DNA of 64,000 nucleotides. Source: Polynucleobacter sp. AP-Melu-500A-A1 (GTDB taxonomy: Bacteria; Pseudomonadota; Gammaproteobacteria; Burkholderiales; Burkholderiaceae). The position numbers and the translations under genes were made by a program. Positions 20,001-28,572 of the stretch are shown here, in pieces. A model generated the notes under the pieces. That model was not told where the DNA came from. It saw only the letters and a list, made by a program, of their open reading frames with translations, and ran no database searches. Numbering within the stretch: the stretch's first letter is position 1; every line of letters starts with the position of its first letter. The stretch is from assembly GCF_018882125.1 (NCBI RefSeq), contig NZ_JACVOZ010000001.1:496001-560000 (forward strand), in the 5' to 3' direction.

Positions 20001-20786
20001 TTGCCGTCTCATCCTGTAGAGCGCATTCGCTCTTTTGTCTTAAGGGCGGGCAGAACTACCGCAGGTCAGCAGCGAGCCATCGAGGAGCTGGGGCCACAAT
20101 TTTTGATCCCCTTTCAAGAGGGGTTTATTGATCTTCAAGCTGTTTTTGGCGGATCCAACAAACCCAAGATTCTGGAAATTGGATTTGGCATGGGCGAGAC
20201 CACTGCCAAAATTGCAGCCCTGAGAACCGAAGATGATTTTCTGGCAATTGAGGTTCATCCACCAGGTGTGGGTGCGCTACTGAAGTTAATTGGTGAACAC
20301 CAGCTGACTAATCTGAGATTGATTCGTCATGATGCTGTGGAAGTTTTAGAGAAGATGCTTCCAGAAAATGCCCTGGATGGAATCCATATTTATTTTGCAG
20401 ATCCTTGGCATAAGAAACGCCATCATAAGCGTCGCCTGATTCAACCTCCCTTTGTAAAGTTGCTGGTCTCTCGCTTAAAGCCAGGCGGCTATCTTCATTT
20501 AGCAACAGATTGGCATAACTATGCCGAGCAAATGCTCTTAGTCTTAAATGCGCAATCTACTTTGCAAAATACCTCTGCTCAGCAGATTAAGATCGAGACC
20601 TTCAGTGCAGAAGATGTGGCTAAAGACGGTGAGTCTTCAAACGAATTTAAGCCCAGTGCAGCGCAGTTAGAAGCGGATCATGCGGGATATGTAGAAAGAC
20701 CAGCGTATAGACCGATTACCAAGTTTGAAAACCGTGGCATCAAGCTAGGCCACGGTGTTTGGGATCTGGTCTACATTAAAGCGTGA
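20001..20786 (+). CDS. trmB: tRNA (guanine-N7-)-methyltransferase
   Basis: A SAM-dependent methyltransferase forming m7G46 in tRNA. The SAM-binding segment [16 protein letters not shown] and the TrmB signature [16 protein letters not shown] are visible. The frame opens at TTG 19971 inside the preceding gene. I prefer TTG 20001, just past that gene's stop and preceded by AGGAAGG at 19982-19988, because the protein then begins [12 protein letters not shown]. Length from there is 261 residues. Its 3' end overlaps the convergent gabD gene by 11 nt. Confidence 0.92.
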   Translation: MPSHPVERIRSFVLRAGRTTAGQQRAIEELGPQFLIPFQEGFIDLQAVFGGSNKPKILEIGFGMGETTAKIAALRTEDDFLAIEVHPPGVGALLKLIGEHQLTNLRLIRHDAVEVLEKMLPENALDGIHIYFADPWHKKRHHKRRLIQPPFVKLLVSRLKPGGYLHLATDWHNYAEQMLLVLNAQSTLQNTSAQQIKIETFSAEDVAKDGESSNEFKPSAAQLEADHAGYVERPAYRPITKFENRGIKLGHGVWDLVYIKA

Positions 20787-22254
20787 TGCAGACGTACTTC
20801 AGTTCTAAGTATTCATCCATACCAAAGACACTACCTTCTCTGCCTAAGCCCGATTGTTTTACTCCACCAAATGGCACAACTTCATTGGCGAGGATGCCGC
20901 TGTTCACGCCCACCATACCGTATTCCAAAGCCTCTGCTACTTTCCAGATACGACCGATATCACGGCTATAGAAATAGGAAGCCAAGCCATACTGACTGTT
21001 ATTGGCTAATTTAACTACTTCTTCATCGCTTTCAAAAGTAATGATCGGCGCAACTGGCCCAAAGGTTTCTTCATAGGTGATGAGCATATCGCTAGTGACA
21101 TTGTCCAAAATAGTGGGCTCATAGTAAGTGCCTCCTAAAGAAGAGGGCTTGCCGCCAGTCACCAGCTTAGCTCCTTTGCTCAAGGCATCAGCAATATGAC
21201 GCTCTACTTTTGCAAGGGCTGCTTGATCAATTAAGGGTCCTTGAGAAATGCCAGCATCCATGCCATTACCCACCTTAATTGCTTGAACGGCTTTGGTAAA
21301 TTTTTCAACAAAGACGGCATGGATTTTTTTATGAACATAGATGCGATTAGCACAAACGCAGGTTTGACCAGAGTTGCGATATTTAGAGGCAATAGCGCCG
21401 GCTACTGCAGCATCAATATCAGCATCCTCAAAGACGATGAAGGGAGCATGACCTCCTAATTCCAGGCCAAGCTTTTTCACGGTAGGCGCACATTGCTCCA
21501 TCAGAATGCGACCCACTTCGGTAGATCCTGTAAATGAGAGGTGACGAACTGTTGGTGAGGCGCACAGTGTTTTACCGATTGCGATTGACTGGTCGGCGTC
21601 AGCAGTGATGATATTGACGACACCTGCTGGAATACCAGCGCGTAGGGCTAGTTCTGCAAGTGCCAAGGCTGATAATGGCGTTTGCTCTGCAGGCTTGATC
21701 ACAATCGTGCAACCTGCTGCCATAGCTGGAGCGATTTTGCGGGTGATCATGGCATTGGGAAAGTTCCAAGGTGTAATCGCTACACAAACACCCACTGGCT
21801 GTTTAAGAACCATAAAACGCTTATCGCCCCAGACGGTCGTTGGGATGGTTCCAGAGACTCGCTTAGCCTCTTCTGCATACCATTCGATAAAGGATGCGCC
21901 ATACACGACTTCACCAGTAGATTCGGTAAGAGGCTTCCCTTGTTCCAAGGTCATCAAAATAGCTAGATCATCTTTGTTCTGCAAAATGAGATCAAACCAT
22001 TTACGCATGATTCCAGCACGTTCTTTTCCAGTGAGGTTCTTCCATTGCGGTAGCGCTTGATCAGCAGCGGCAATGGCTTTCTCCGCATCTGTAGCACCTA
22101 AGTTAGCGACTTGAGCAATGATCTCGCCAGTAGCTGGATTATTGATTGGGAAAGAGGCGCCTGTGCTCGACTTGACCCATTGGTTATCAATGAAGGCCTC
22201 TTCTTTGAACAGACTAGGATCTTTTAAGAGCTTGCGAATATCGATTGTTGGCAT
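20776..22254 (-). CDS. gabD: Succinate-semialdehyde dehydrogenase
   Basis: An NAD(P)-dependent aldehyde dehydrogenase of 492 residues, most like GabD, which oxidises succinate semialdehyde to succinate in GABA breakdown. The catalytic glutamate segment [15 protein letters not shown] and the catalytic cysteine in [11 protein letters not shown] are intact. The nucleotide-binding FTGSTEVGR is also present. No transaminase or GABA permease gene is nearby, so the physiological substrate is inferred from the family. It is monocistronic and convergent with trmB (11-nt overlap). Confidence 0.9.
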   Translation of the reverse strand: MPTIDIRKLLKDPSLFKEEAFIDNQWVKSSTGASFPINNPATGEIIAQVANLGATDAEKAIAAADQALPQWKNLTGKERAGIMRKWFDLILQNKDDLAILMTLEQGKPLTESTGEVVYGASFIEWYAEEAKRVSGTIPTTVWGDKRFMVLKQPVGVCVAITPWNFPNAMITRKIAPAMAAGCTIVIKPAEQTPLSALALAELALRAGIPAGVVNIITADADQSIAIGKTLCASPTVRHLSFTGSTEVGRILMEQCAPTVKKLGLELGGHAPFIVFEDADIDAAVAGAIASKYRNSGQTCVCANRIYVHKKIHAVFVEKFTKAVQAIKVGNGMDAGISQGPLIDQAALAKVERHIADALSKGAKLVTGGKPSSLGGTYYEPTILDNVTSDMLITYEETFGPVAPIITFESDEEVVKLANNSQYGLASYFYSRDIGRIWKVAEALEYGMVGVNSGILANEVVPFGGVKQSGLGREGSVFGMDEYLELKYVCITL

Positions 22255-22340
22255 AGTGAGCTTTAATTAAGTACAAATCAAAAGGAACAAAAAATCATTT
22301 TATCCCCCTGAGTTCAATCTTGCTCAATGTTGCATCGCCC

Positions 22341-22375
22341 AAAAGAAAAAGCCTCCGAGCGTAAAACCTAGAGGC
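22341..22375 (-). terminator. Intrinsic terminator after nusB
   Basis: On the minus strand GCCTC pairs with GAGGC around a 15-nt loop and is followed at once by TTTTTCTTTT (22341-22350). It sits 25 nt after the nusB stop and probably ends the ribBX-ribH-nusB transcript. Confidence 0.75.
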
Positions 22376-22399
22376 CTAATCAATTTAGTAGTTTTGGGG

Positions 22400-22921
22400 C
22401 TAGCCTGCTTGGATTTCAGTACTGCGTAGGTTTTGGGCAAGGAGATCCAGAACGCCATTGACGTATTTATGGCCATCGGTGCCTCCAAAGGTTTTGGCAA
22501 GCTCTACGGCTTCATTGATGGCGACTTTATACGGTACAGACAAGTCCGCAGATAACTCATAAGCACCAATCAGAAGGGCGGCGTGCTCAACGGGAGAAAG
22601 CTCATTAATCGGGCGGTCTAATGCGGGTGTAATAAGGGCCTCAAGTTCGTCAGCACGATCTAAAACACCTTCAAAGATGCCTTGAAAAAGTTCTAATTGG
22701 CAACGACGAAAAGCCGGGTCTTCAGAGAGTTGTTTAGCAATCGCTGCTTTATTCGGTAGGCTGCCTGCACGACGAGTCACCAAGCTTTGGTAGACACCTT
22801 GAAGAGCGTATTCACGAGCGCGACGACGGGGAGTGAGTGAGCGCTTAGGCGGACTCGCTTTGCCATCTTTAGAGACTGGAGTAGTGCTAGGGGTGGGCGC
22901 GCTAGATTTTGGATTATTCAT
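22400..22921 (-). CDS. nusB: Transcription antitermination protein NusB
   Basis: A small all-helical RNA-binding protein that, with NusE, binds boxA and supports rRNA antitermination. The RRRAREYALQGVYQSL start of the domain (about residue 32), the central DRPINELSPVEHAALLIGAYEL and the C-terminal VAINEAVELAKTFGG with YVNGVLD are typical. The 173 residues include a Pro/Ser/Lys-rich N-terminal tail of about 30 residues. It starts 2 nt after ribH ends, the common rib-nusB coupling. Confidence 0.96.
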   Translation of the reverse strand: MNNPKSSAPTPSTTPVSKDGKASPPKRSLTPRRRAREYALQGVYQSLVTRRAGSLPNKAAIAKQLSEDPAFRRCQLELFQGIFEGVLDRADELEALITPALDRPINELSPVEHAALLIGAYELSADLSVPYKVAINEAVELAKTFGGTDGHKYVNGVLDLLAQNLRSTEIQAG

Positions 22922-22923
22922 GA

Positions 22924-23433
22924 TTACTCTTCGGAGTTGATCTCGATATCAAGATCGGGAGTAAGCGCTAGGGCAAGGTTAGCCATTTCAACGACAGCTT
23001 TGGCGCAATCAGCGCCTTTCACGTTAACGCGCACTTGGGCTTGCTCATCTGTATCGCAAGTAAGAACGCCGTTAGCGATAGGCAAGCCAGATTCTAGGCA
23101 AATACGGGTAATGCCTGCAGCGGATTCATTGGAGACCAGTTCAAAGTGATAGGTTTCACCGCGGATCACTGCCCCCAGCGCAACAAGACCATCAAACTCG
23201 CCAGTCTCAGCCATCTTTTGTAAGGCAAAAGGAATTTCTAGAGCACCTGGAACGGTTACTAATTTAATATCTTCTTGTGCAACACCTAGGGCTAAGAGCT
23301 CGGTAATACAGGCATTCGTAAGCGCTGTGCAATGGTCTTCATTAAAGCGGGCTTGCACAATACCAATACGAAGATCTTGGCCATTAAGGTCGGCTGCTAA
23401 TACGCCAACATAATCATTGTTAGAGCTAGTCAT
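22924..23433 (-). CDS. ribH: 6,7-dimethyl-8-ribityllumazine synthase
   Basis: It condenses 5-amino-6-ribitylamino-uracil with 3,4-dihydroxybutanone phosphate to lumazine, the penultimate riboflavin step. [11 protein letters not shown] (about residues 61-71) and [14 protein letters not shown] (87-100, catalytic H96) are intact. The 169-residue length is normal for this capsid-forming enzyme. It lies between ribBX (9-nt gap) and nusB (2-nt gap) on the minus strand. Confidence 0.97.
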   Translation of the reverse strand: MTSSNNDYVGVLAADLNGQDLRIGIVQARFNEDHCTALTNACITELLALGVAQEDIKLVTVPGALEIPFALQKMAETGEFDGLVALGAVIRGETYHFELVSNESAAGITRICLESGLPIANGVLTCDTDEQAQVRVNVKGADCAKAVVEMANLALALTPDLDIEINSEE

Positions 23434-23442
23434 GATGAAAAT

Positions 23443-24588
23443 TTACTTTTCTAAATGGGTTGGTGTGTAAGGAGCATAGCCCGTTATTTCTAATTTGTAA
23501 CCGGATAGGCTGGGCACTGGACTTGGGTTAGCAAGCAAACGCATTTTGCCTACACCAATATCTTTGAGGATTTGTGCGCCGATGCCATAACTTCTAAAAT
23601 CAGTCTTACGCGCGAGCGGAGTGGAGTCTTCGGGCTTTGTGCCATTGAGTTTTTGAAACTGGGCTAACCAATCCGCATCGTTAGGAGCAGCAATACCAGA
23701 GGCATTGAGTAGAACGGCAACACCAGCCCTAGAAGCGGCAATCTGCTGTAGGGCCTGAGCTAGAGGCCAAGAGTGTGTACTGACATTGGCGTCTAAGAAA
23801 TCTAATACTGTCACTGGCTCATGCACACGCACTAAAGTTTCTTGATCTTCGGAAGGCTTGCCATGGACTAGCGCAATATGAATGCAAGCACTAGGTTTGT
23901 CGCGATAGATAACGCCATTGAACTTACCCCAAGGTGTGATGAACTCACGTTCACCTTCACGCACCACAATACTTTCATGCTGGCTACGGTATTGAATCAA
24001 GTCAGCAATGCTACCAATTTTGAGTTGATGCTCTTTGGCAAACTCCAGTAAGTCTGGAAGACGCGCCATACTGCCATCGTCTTTCATAATTTCGCAAATC
24101 ACTGAGGTGGGAGAGCAGCCTGCCATGGCTGCTAAATCGCAACCTGCTTCAGTATGTCCTGAACGAATCAATACCCCACCAGGTTGTGCCATCAAAGGAA
24201 AGACATGACCTGGTTGTACGAGATCGCTCGGTTTAGCATTGGGTGCCACCGCAGTTTTAATAGTGAGTGCTCGATCAGCTGCAGAAATACCCGTTGTCAC
24301 TCCAGTAGCCGCCTCAATCGAGACTGTGAAATTAGTTCCCATGGCGGTACCGTTATCACGAACCATTAGTGGCAGATTTAATTGTTGGCAACGCTCACGA
24401 GTCAGAGTGAGACAAATCAGGCCACGACCATGCTTCGCCATGAAATTGACGGCATCAGCTGTGACATGGTCGGCAGCCAAGACAAGATCACCCTCGTTTT
24501 CACGATCTTCTTCATCGACCAAAACTACCATTCGGCCAGCACGGAGCTCGGCAATGATTTCTTCGGTAGGGGCTAGTTTATTTGGCAT
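23443..24588 (-). CDS. ribB: 3,4-dihydroxy-2-butanone 4-phosphate synthase with degenerate GTP cyclohydrolase II-like domain (RibBX type)
   Basis: The N-terminal half (about residues 1-200) is a complete DHBP synthase, making the four-carbon riboflavin precursor from ribulose 5-phosphate. [12 protein letters not shown] (24-35), [11 protein letters not shown] and the MKDDGSMAR segment are present. The C-terminal half aligns with GTP cyclohydrolase II (VRVH..., [19 protein letters not shown]). It lacks the zinc-binding GSLRCDCG-type cysteines and the catalytic RQEGRGIGL-type segment, which is shortened to VAVLLNASG. It is therefore a RibB with a non-canonical X domain, not a true bifunctional RibBA. 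It is the first gene of the ribBX-ribH-nusB operon. Confidence 0.9.
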   Translation of the reverse strand: MPNKLAPTEEIIAELRAGRMVVLVDEEDRENEGDLVLAADHVTADAVNFMAKHGRGLICLTLTRERCQQLNLPLMVRDNGTAMGTNFTVSIEAATGVTTGISAADRALTIKTAVAPNAKPSDLVQPGHVFPLMAQPGGVLIRSGHTEAGCDLAAMAGCSPTSVICEIMKDDGSMARLPDLLEFAKEHQLKIGSIADLIQYRSQHESIVVREGEREFITPWGKFNGVIYRDKPSACIHIALVHGKPSEDQETLVRVHEPVTVLDFLDANVSTHSWPLAQALQQIAASRAGVAVLLNASGIAAPNDADWLAQFQKLNGTKPEDSTPLARKTDFRSYGIGAQILKDIGVGKMRLLANPSPVPSLSGYKLEITGYAPYTPTHLEK

Positions 24589-24710
24589 AGCCCTCTATTT
24601 TAAGCTGATGAGCCAATTACTGTGATCTCTTACGGCAATCCCTCTAGTTTCTGACAAGAAGTGCCCAGCAAGGGTGTTTTGGAAGCTAGAGGGAGTCTTG
24701 AAAATGGGCG

Positions 24711-25076
24711 ATGTCCTTGCCTTCTCAATATTTCAAAACAGTCAAATGGAAGCAGGGGCATGAAATACCAACCTATTCCCAAAAAAATACCCAAGGTGGA
24801 TTCATTTTGCTCGAAGTCTTGGTGGCGATGAGTTTGATCGTGGGTAGTTGGATGGGAATGATCCATATCTATCAGGGATTAGCTTTGCGACAAACCCAGT
24901 TGCAGGTCAAAAAAGTAGAACTTCGAAAGGAATCAGATGTTTTTGAAATTAGCGATCATGCCCGCAATATGCCCAATATTTCTAATGGCGCGGTGAAGAA
25001 TGAGTCTACTCGAATGTCTAGTCGGAATCGCTCTATGCATGGCGCTTCTCAATCCACTACTCAAAACCAGCGCTGA
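24711..25076 (+). CDS. PilV-like minor pilin, probably frameshifted at its start
   Basis: The frame encodes a type IV prepilin-like N-terminus, GGFILLEVLVAMSLIVGSW, with cleavage expected after the second Gly and Glu at +5, then a short helical tail (121 residues in all). As read from ATG 24711 the leader is about 30 residues and poorly supported. A better start, ATG 24760, has GGAAG 7 nt upstream but is one frame off. Adding one A to the seven-A run at 24781-24787 would give the leader MKYQPIPKKNTQGG joined to FILLEV. A real frameshift, slippage or a sequencing error are all possible. The 3' end overlaps the next gene by 77 nt. Confidence 0.6.
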   Translation: MSLPSQYFKTVKWKQGHEIPTYSQKNTQGGFILLEVLVAMSLIVGSWMGMIHIYQGLALRQTQLQVKKVELRKESDVFEISDHARNMPNISNGAVKNESTRMSSRNRSMHGASQSTTQNQR

Positions 25077-25641
25077 GTTAGTGACAAAGCAAATTCAGTA
25101 TGAGAAAACGCAAGCCTTAATTTCAGAAGGGGACAGAGCTTTAGAGTTAATGGGGCGCGCGATTCGGATAGCGGGCTATTCTAATATCAGGGCACATCAA
25201 GTGCGAAGCAAAAAATTGAATACTCAAGAGTTTATTCAGATTCAGAAAAAATCCGGATACCGATCATCTGATTCTTTAACAATTAAACATGGCCTTTCAG
25301 ATGGCATTGATTTTGATTGCATTGGTAATGTGCTGACTCAAGATCGTACAAAAAATCAGTTAGCACACCAGGGATTTTTGGTCGAGCGCCAAGCGGGTAT
25401 GCCGAAGGGGGTCAAGGTAAATGGTGGATCCTTGAAGTGCCAATCACTCGATCGTCAAGGACGTATTCAGAACACAACACTCATGAATGGCGTCAATCTC
25501 TTGACTATTGAGGAGATGTATTCATCACAAGGCAGAACGGATTCAGGCCAAAGAATATATAGGGTTGTTCTACAGATGACAGATGGACATTTGCTCCATC
25601 TGGATATGGAACGTAGCTTTGCCACTAGGAATTTATTGTGA
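25000..25641 (+). CDS. PilW-like minor pilin lacking a leader peptide
   Basis: A 213-residue protein whose N-terminus MSLLECLVGIALCMALLNPL is the type IV pilin hydrophobic helix with Glu at position 5. The initiator Met occupies the position of the first mature residue. A stop codon lies two codons upstream in frame, so no prepilin leader can be encoded. The rest has PilW-like content (ALELMGRAIRIAGYSN; GLSDGIDFDCIG; ERQAGMP). PilW proteins prime pilus assembly at the inner membrane. Whether this one is inserted or functional is uncertain. It overlaps the next gene by 4 nt. Confidence 0.65.
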   Translation: MSLLECLVGIALCMALLNPLLKTSAELVTKQIQYEKTQALISEGDRALELMGRAIRIAGYSNIRAHQVRSKKLNTQEFIQIQKKSGYRSSDSLTIKHGLSDGIDFDCIGNVLTQDRTKNQLAHQGFLVERQAGMPKGVKVNGGSLKCQSLDRQGRIQNTTLMNGVNLLTIEEMYSSQGRTDSGQRIYRVVLQMTDGHLLHLDMERSFATRNLL

Positions 25642-25967
25642 TCTTGGCATGGGTTCTTTCCTTATTAATGCTGTGCTCATCATTAATTATTTATTTGGAG
25701 CGCATGGCATCACTATCCATCGTAGAGCTCAATACGATGACAGCTGCACGTCGAGGATTTATTGCTGCTGACAAAGCGGTTGTGGAGTGTGAAAACAATA
25801 TTTCTAATCTTGCTGCTCTGACAGAGAATGCTTGCTTTATTCAGCCTGCTGGAAAAAATATTTGGCTAATCACTAGCAAGCAAAAGCCTGGAGTACAAGT
25901 ACATGTTTTCTTGGATGAAAAAACTGGGGTAGCAACACGTTTAAATTGGCGTCAAGTATTTGAGTAA
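25638..25967 (+). CDS. PilX-like small membrane-anchored protein
   Basis: This 109-residue protein begins at GTG within the GTGA overlap with the PilW-like gene. It has one N-terminal hydrophobic helix (about residues 2-22, ILAWVLSLLMLCSSLIIYL), then a short soluble part with two cysteines (VVECENN and NACFIQ). Position between PilW-like and FimT-like genes suggests PilX, but it has no prepilin cleavage motif and no Glu5. The assignment rests on operon context and architecture only. Confidence 0.5.
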   Translation: MILAWVLSLLMLCSSLIIYLERMASLSIVELNTMTAARRGFIAADKAVVECENNISNLAALTENACFIQPAGKNIWLITSKQKPGVQVHVFLDEKTGVATRLNWRQVFE

Positions 25968-26529
25968 GAGTTTACAAGTGCGCGACGATAGCCAGTTTGG
26001 CGGTAGCTTACTCGAGTTAATGGCAGTTGTCTTGATCGTAGCCATTATGGCGGTGGTAGCTATGCCACGCTTGCAAGAACAAATAGCTGCACGAGAAATT
26101 GAAACAATAGCGAGACGATTTATTGCTCATGCACACTTTGCCCGTAATCAAGCTTTGCAATTAGGCGAACCAGTACTAATAACTCCTCGCTCAGATAATG
26201 CGTGGGAAACGGGCTGGTTGGTAAAAAGTGCTTGTATTGGGAAAGTCCCTAAAGTGGGATGTGTTAGCAAGAGCTGGTTTTCTCAAGAAAAGATCTCACC
26301 GATTTATTTCAAGGGTGGTGGAAAAGGTTTTACTGATCCCCATTCAAATCAAAAGGGTATTTTGTTTAATGCTGCAGGGGCTGCCAAAACGGGCCAGGGC
26401 GGTTTTGTGGCTAATCGATTGATCTTGGGCCACCAAAGAGCTCCAGATCTCGAGCGGCAGCTGATATTGGGTAGTGGTGGGCGTTGGCGGATTTGCGATC
26501 CCAGTACGGACGCAAAGCGCTGCAAATAA
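25960..26529 (+). CDS. FimT/GspH-like pseudopilin
   Basis: A 189-residue protein with a prepilin-type N-terminus: FGGSLLELMAVVLIVAIMAV. Cleavage between the two glycines would put Glu at +5. The following helix, AAREIETIARRFIAHAHFARNQAL, is typical of FimT/FimU/GspH. Cysteines at SACIGKVPKVGC and near the C-terminus could form disulfides. The TTG start overlaps the PilX-like gene by 8 nt. It is the last of four tightly overlapping genes, with no pilY1 or pilE nearby. Confidence 0.75.
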   Translation: MSKSLQVRDDSQFGGSLLELMAVVLIVAIMAVVAMPRLQEQIAAREIETIARRFIAHAHFARNQALQLGEPVLITPRSDNAWETGWLVKSACIGKVPKVGCVSKSWFSQEKISPIYFKGGGKGFTDPHSNQKGILFNAAGAAKTGQGGFVANRLILGHQRAPDLERQLILGSGGRWRICDPSTDAKRCK

Positions 26530-26596
26530 TCCCTAGCCTGAACCACCAACTTCTTTAAATTTGGCGATTGCTCAAACAATCGGTTTTAATAGACCC

Positions 26597-27712
26597 ATGT
26601 ATAGCGCAGTCGACCACCAATTTATGAGCGAGGCTTTGGCCCAGGCTCAAAAATCCCTCTATTTATCCAATCCTAATCCTCGCGTAGGTTGTGTGATTGT
26701 GAGAGATGGCCAAGTCATTGGGCGCGGCCATACTCAAAAAGTAGGCGGGCCTCATGCAGAGGTGCAGGCATTGGCTGATGTCAAAGCAAAGGGGCTGAAT
26801 GCACAAGGCGCTACCGTGTACGTCACATTAGAGCCATGTAGTCATACTGGGCACACGCCGCCTTGTGTAGATGCCTTGATTGAATCAAAGCCTGCTTTGG
26901 TAGTGATTGCGATGACTGACCCTAATCCTTTGGTAGCCGGTCAAGGCATAGAGCGTTTAAGAGCGGCGGGTATCGAGGTGCGTTGCGGACTATTAGAGCC
27001 TGAAGCTCAAAACTTAAATCGTGGATTTATTTCTCGAATGACGCGAGGTCTACCTTGGGTACGTTTAAAAATTGCTGCCAGTCTTGATGGCAAGACTGCT
27101 TTGCCAAATGGGCAGAGTCAGTGGATTACAGGCTCACTTGCTCGTGCTGATGGCCATCATTGGCGTGCACAAGCCTGTGCAATTGTGACGGGCGTGGGCA
27201 CCGTAAAAGAAGATGATCCGACTCTGAATGTGAGAGATGTGCAAACGGATCGGCAGCCATTCAAAATTATTATTGATTCCAAACTCGAGATCCCTCCCTC
27301 TGCCAAGATTCTGAAGAATCTGGATGAAGCAGGTGTGCTGATTGTTTGTGCTGATCTGAGTAGTCCTGAGCAACAACAAAAAGCAAAAGTATTTCAGGGG
27401 CGCGGCATTGAAGTGATTGCCATGGCAAATCCCCAGGGCAAAGTCGATTTATCGAAATTGTTTGCCTACCTTGCGCAAGAACGTGAGATGAATGAGATTC
27501 ATATTGAGTCTGGCTTTAAGTTAAATGGCTCAATGCTCAGAGAACACTGTGTAGATGAATTATTGCTTTACTACGCACCCTTCTTTATGGGTGAAGGCAT
27601 TGGTATGGCCAATGTCAGCCCATTACAAAATCTAGACCAACGCCAGGATTGGCAAATCATTGATCAAAGCCTCTTTGGCCCTGATTTACGACTTCGCCTG
27701 ATTCGGAATTAA
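26597..27712 (+). CDS. ribD: Bifunctional riboflavin deaminase/reductase
   Basis: The N-terminal domain (about residues 1-150) is a zinc cytidine-deaminase-like deaminase with GGPHAEVQAL and EPCSHTGHTPPC, supplying the zinc ligands. The C-terminal domain is the NADPH reductase with IAASLDGKTA and GVGTVKEDDP. Together they carry out the second and third steps of the GTP branch of riboflavin synthesis. The frame is open back to TTG 26561, but ATG 26597 (MYSAVDHQFM) fits family starts better; neither has a strong ribosome-binding site. ribE follows after 9 nt. Confidence 0.94.
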   Translation: MYSAVDHQFMSEALAQAQKSLYLSNPNPRVGCVIVRDGQVIGRGHTQKVGGPHAEVQALADVKAKGLNAQGATVYVTLEPCSHTGHTPPCVDALIESKPALVVIAMTDPNPLVAGQGIERLRAAGIEVRCGLLEPEAQNLNRGFISRMTRGLPWVRLKIAASLDGKTALPNGQSQWITGSLARADGHHWRAQACAIVTGVGTVKEDDPTLNVRDVQTDRQPFKIIIDSKLEIPPSAKILKNLDEAGVLIVCADLSSPEQQQKAKVFQGRGIEVIAMANPQGKVDLSKLFAYLAQEREMNEIHIESGFKLNGSMLREHCVDELLLYYAPFFMGEGIGMANVSPLQNLDQRQDWQIIDQSLFGPDLRLRLIRN

Positions 27713-27721
27713 AATCACGAT

Positions 27722-28333
27722 ATGTTTACCGGAATCATTACTGCCGTAGGTCAGATCAAAAGTACTCAAGCGAAGGGTGATGGCTTGCAATTGCAACTAG
27801 AAGTGCCTGCAGGGTATTTAGATGATGTCGCGCTGGGCGATAGCATTGCAATACAAGGTGCTTGCATGACGGCTACGCAGATTAAAGGCAATACGTTTGC
27901 TTTAGATATTTCTAGAGAGTCTTTAAGTAAGACAGTGGGCTTAGATAAAATTGGCCCTGTCAATTTAGAGAAAGCGCTGCGTTTAAATGATCGCTTGGGT
28001 GGCCATTTAGTGAGCGGTCATGTGGATGGCGTTGGTAAAGTAGTTCACTTTGCCCAAGTGGCAGCAGATGCCTATGGTTCTTGGCTTTTGCGCATCGAGG
28101 CACCGAAAGCCTTAGCCGCATTCTTGGCCTACAAAGGATCCATCGTCGTTAATGGTGTTTCATTGACGGTGAATAAAACCGAAGATACGACTACCGCATG
28201 CTTAGTGGATATCAATATCATCCCCCATACACTTGAGAAGACGACACTGGGTAACTTAAAGCAAGGTGACTTAGTTAATCTAGAGATTGATTTAATTGCG
28301 CGTTATGTGGCGCGGATGATGAGCAACCCTTAA
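27722..28333 (+). CDS. ribE: Riboflavin synthase alpha subunit
   Basis: It dismutates two lumazines to riboflavin. The N-terminus MFTGIITAVGQI is diagnostic, and the two lumazine-binding repeats are visible: the first with GDSIAIQGACMT, the second with LGGHLVSGHVDGVG and IVVNGVSLTVN. The 203-residue length is normal. The protein ends in a usual way (IARYVARMMSNP). The last coding bases run directly into the homologous part of the HigB remnant in another frame. Confidence 0.97.
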   Translation: MFTGIITAVGQIKSTQAKGDGLQLQLEVPAGYLDDVALGDSIAIQGACMTATQIKGNTFALDISRESLSKTVGLDKIGPVNLEKALRLNDRLGGHLVSGHVDGVGKVVHFAQVAADAYGSWLLRIEAPKALAAFLAYKGSIVVNGVSLTVNKTEDTTTACLVDINIIPHTLEKTTLGNLKQGDLVNLEIDLIARYVARMMSNP

Positions 28334-28572
28334 GCGCTTGGTACCACGAAGCAATTAGTGCCAATTGGCAGTCTCCCCAAGATATAAAAAATCAATATAG
28401 AAATGCCAGCTTTATTGCTAACAATAGGGTTGTATTTAATATTAAAGGCAATAATTACCGTTTAATTGTGGCGGCTGCCTACCGGATTGGTGTGCTCTAC
28501 ATAAAATTTATAGGCACACATGCTGCATATGACAGGATTGATGCAAATACAGTGAGGATGGAGGGTATATGA
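28315..28572 (+). pseudogene. higB: HigB-family toxin remnant without start codon
   Basis: Conceptual translation in this frame gives EQPLSAWYHEAISANW, then DIKNQYRNAS, NNRVVFNIKGNNYRLIV, VLYIKFIGTHAAYDRI and a stop. This matches the HigB RNase toxin family over about 80 residues. The first ~20 family residues are missing because ribE occupies that DNA. The frame is open only from 28291 and contains no ATG, GTG or TTG until late in the domain. Its stop overlaps the antitoxin ATG by 4 nt, the original higB-higA coupling. It is most likely a 5'-truncated, inactive toxin. Confidence 0.8.

Noticed and set aside
21605..22060. Plus-strand ORF of 151 residues opposite gabD
   Set aside because: It lies wholly antisense to an intact aldehyde dehydrogenase and is Cys/Pro/Arg-rich without family features; it is a codon-bias shadow.
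24589..24710. Gap upstream of ribBX checked for an FMN riboswitch
   Set aside because: The conserved RFN-element sequences (such as AGGG...GA and CCNCCG blocks) were not found by eye.
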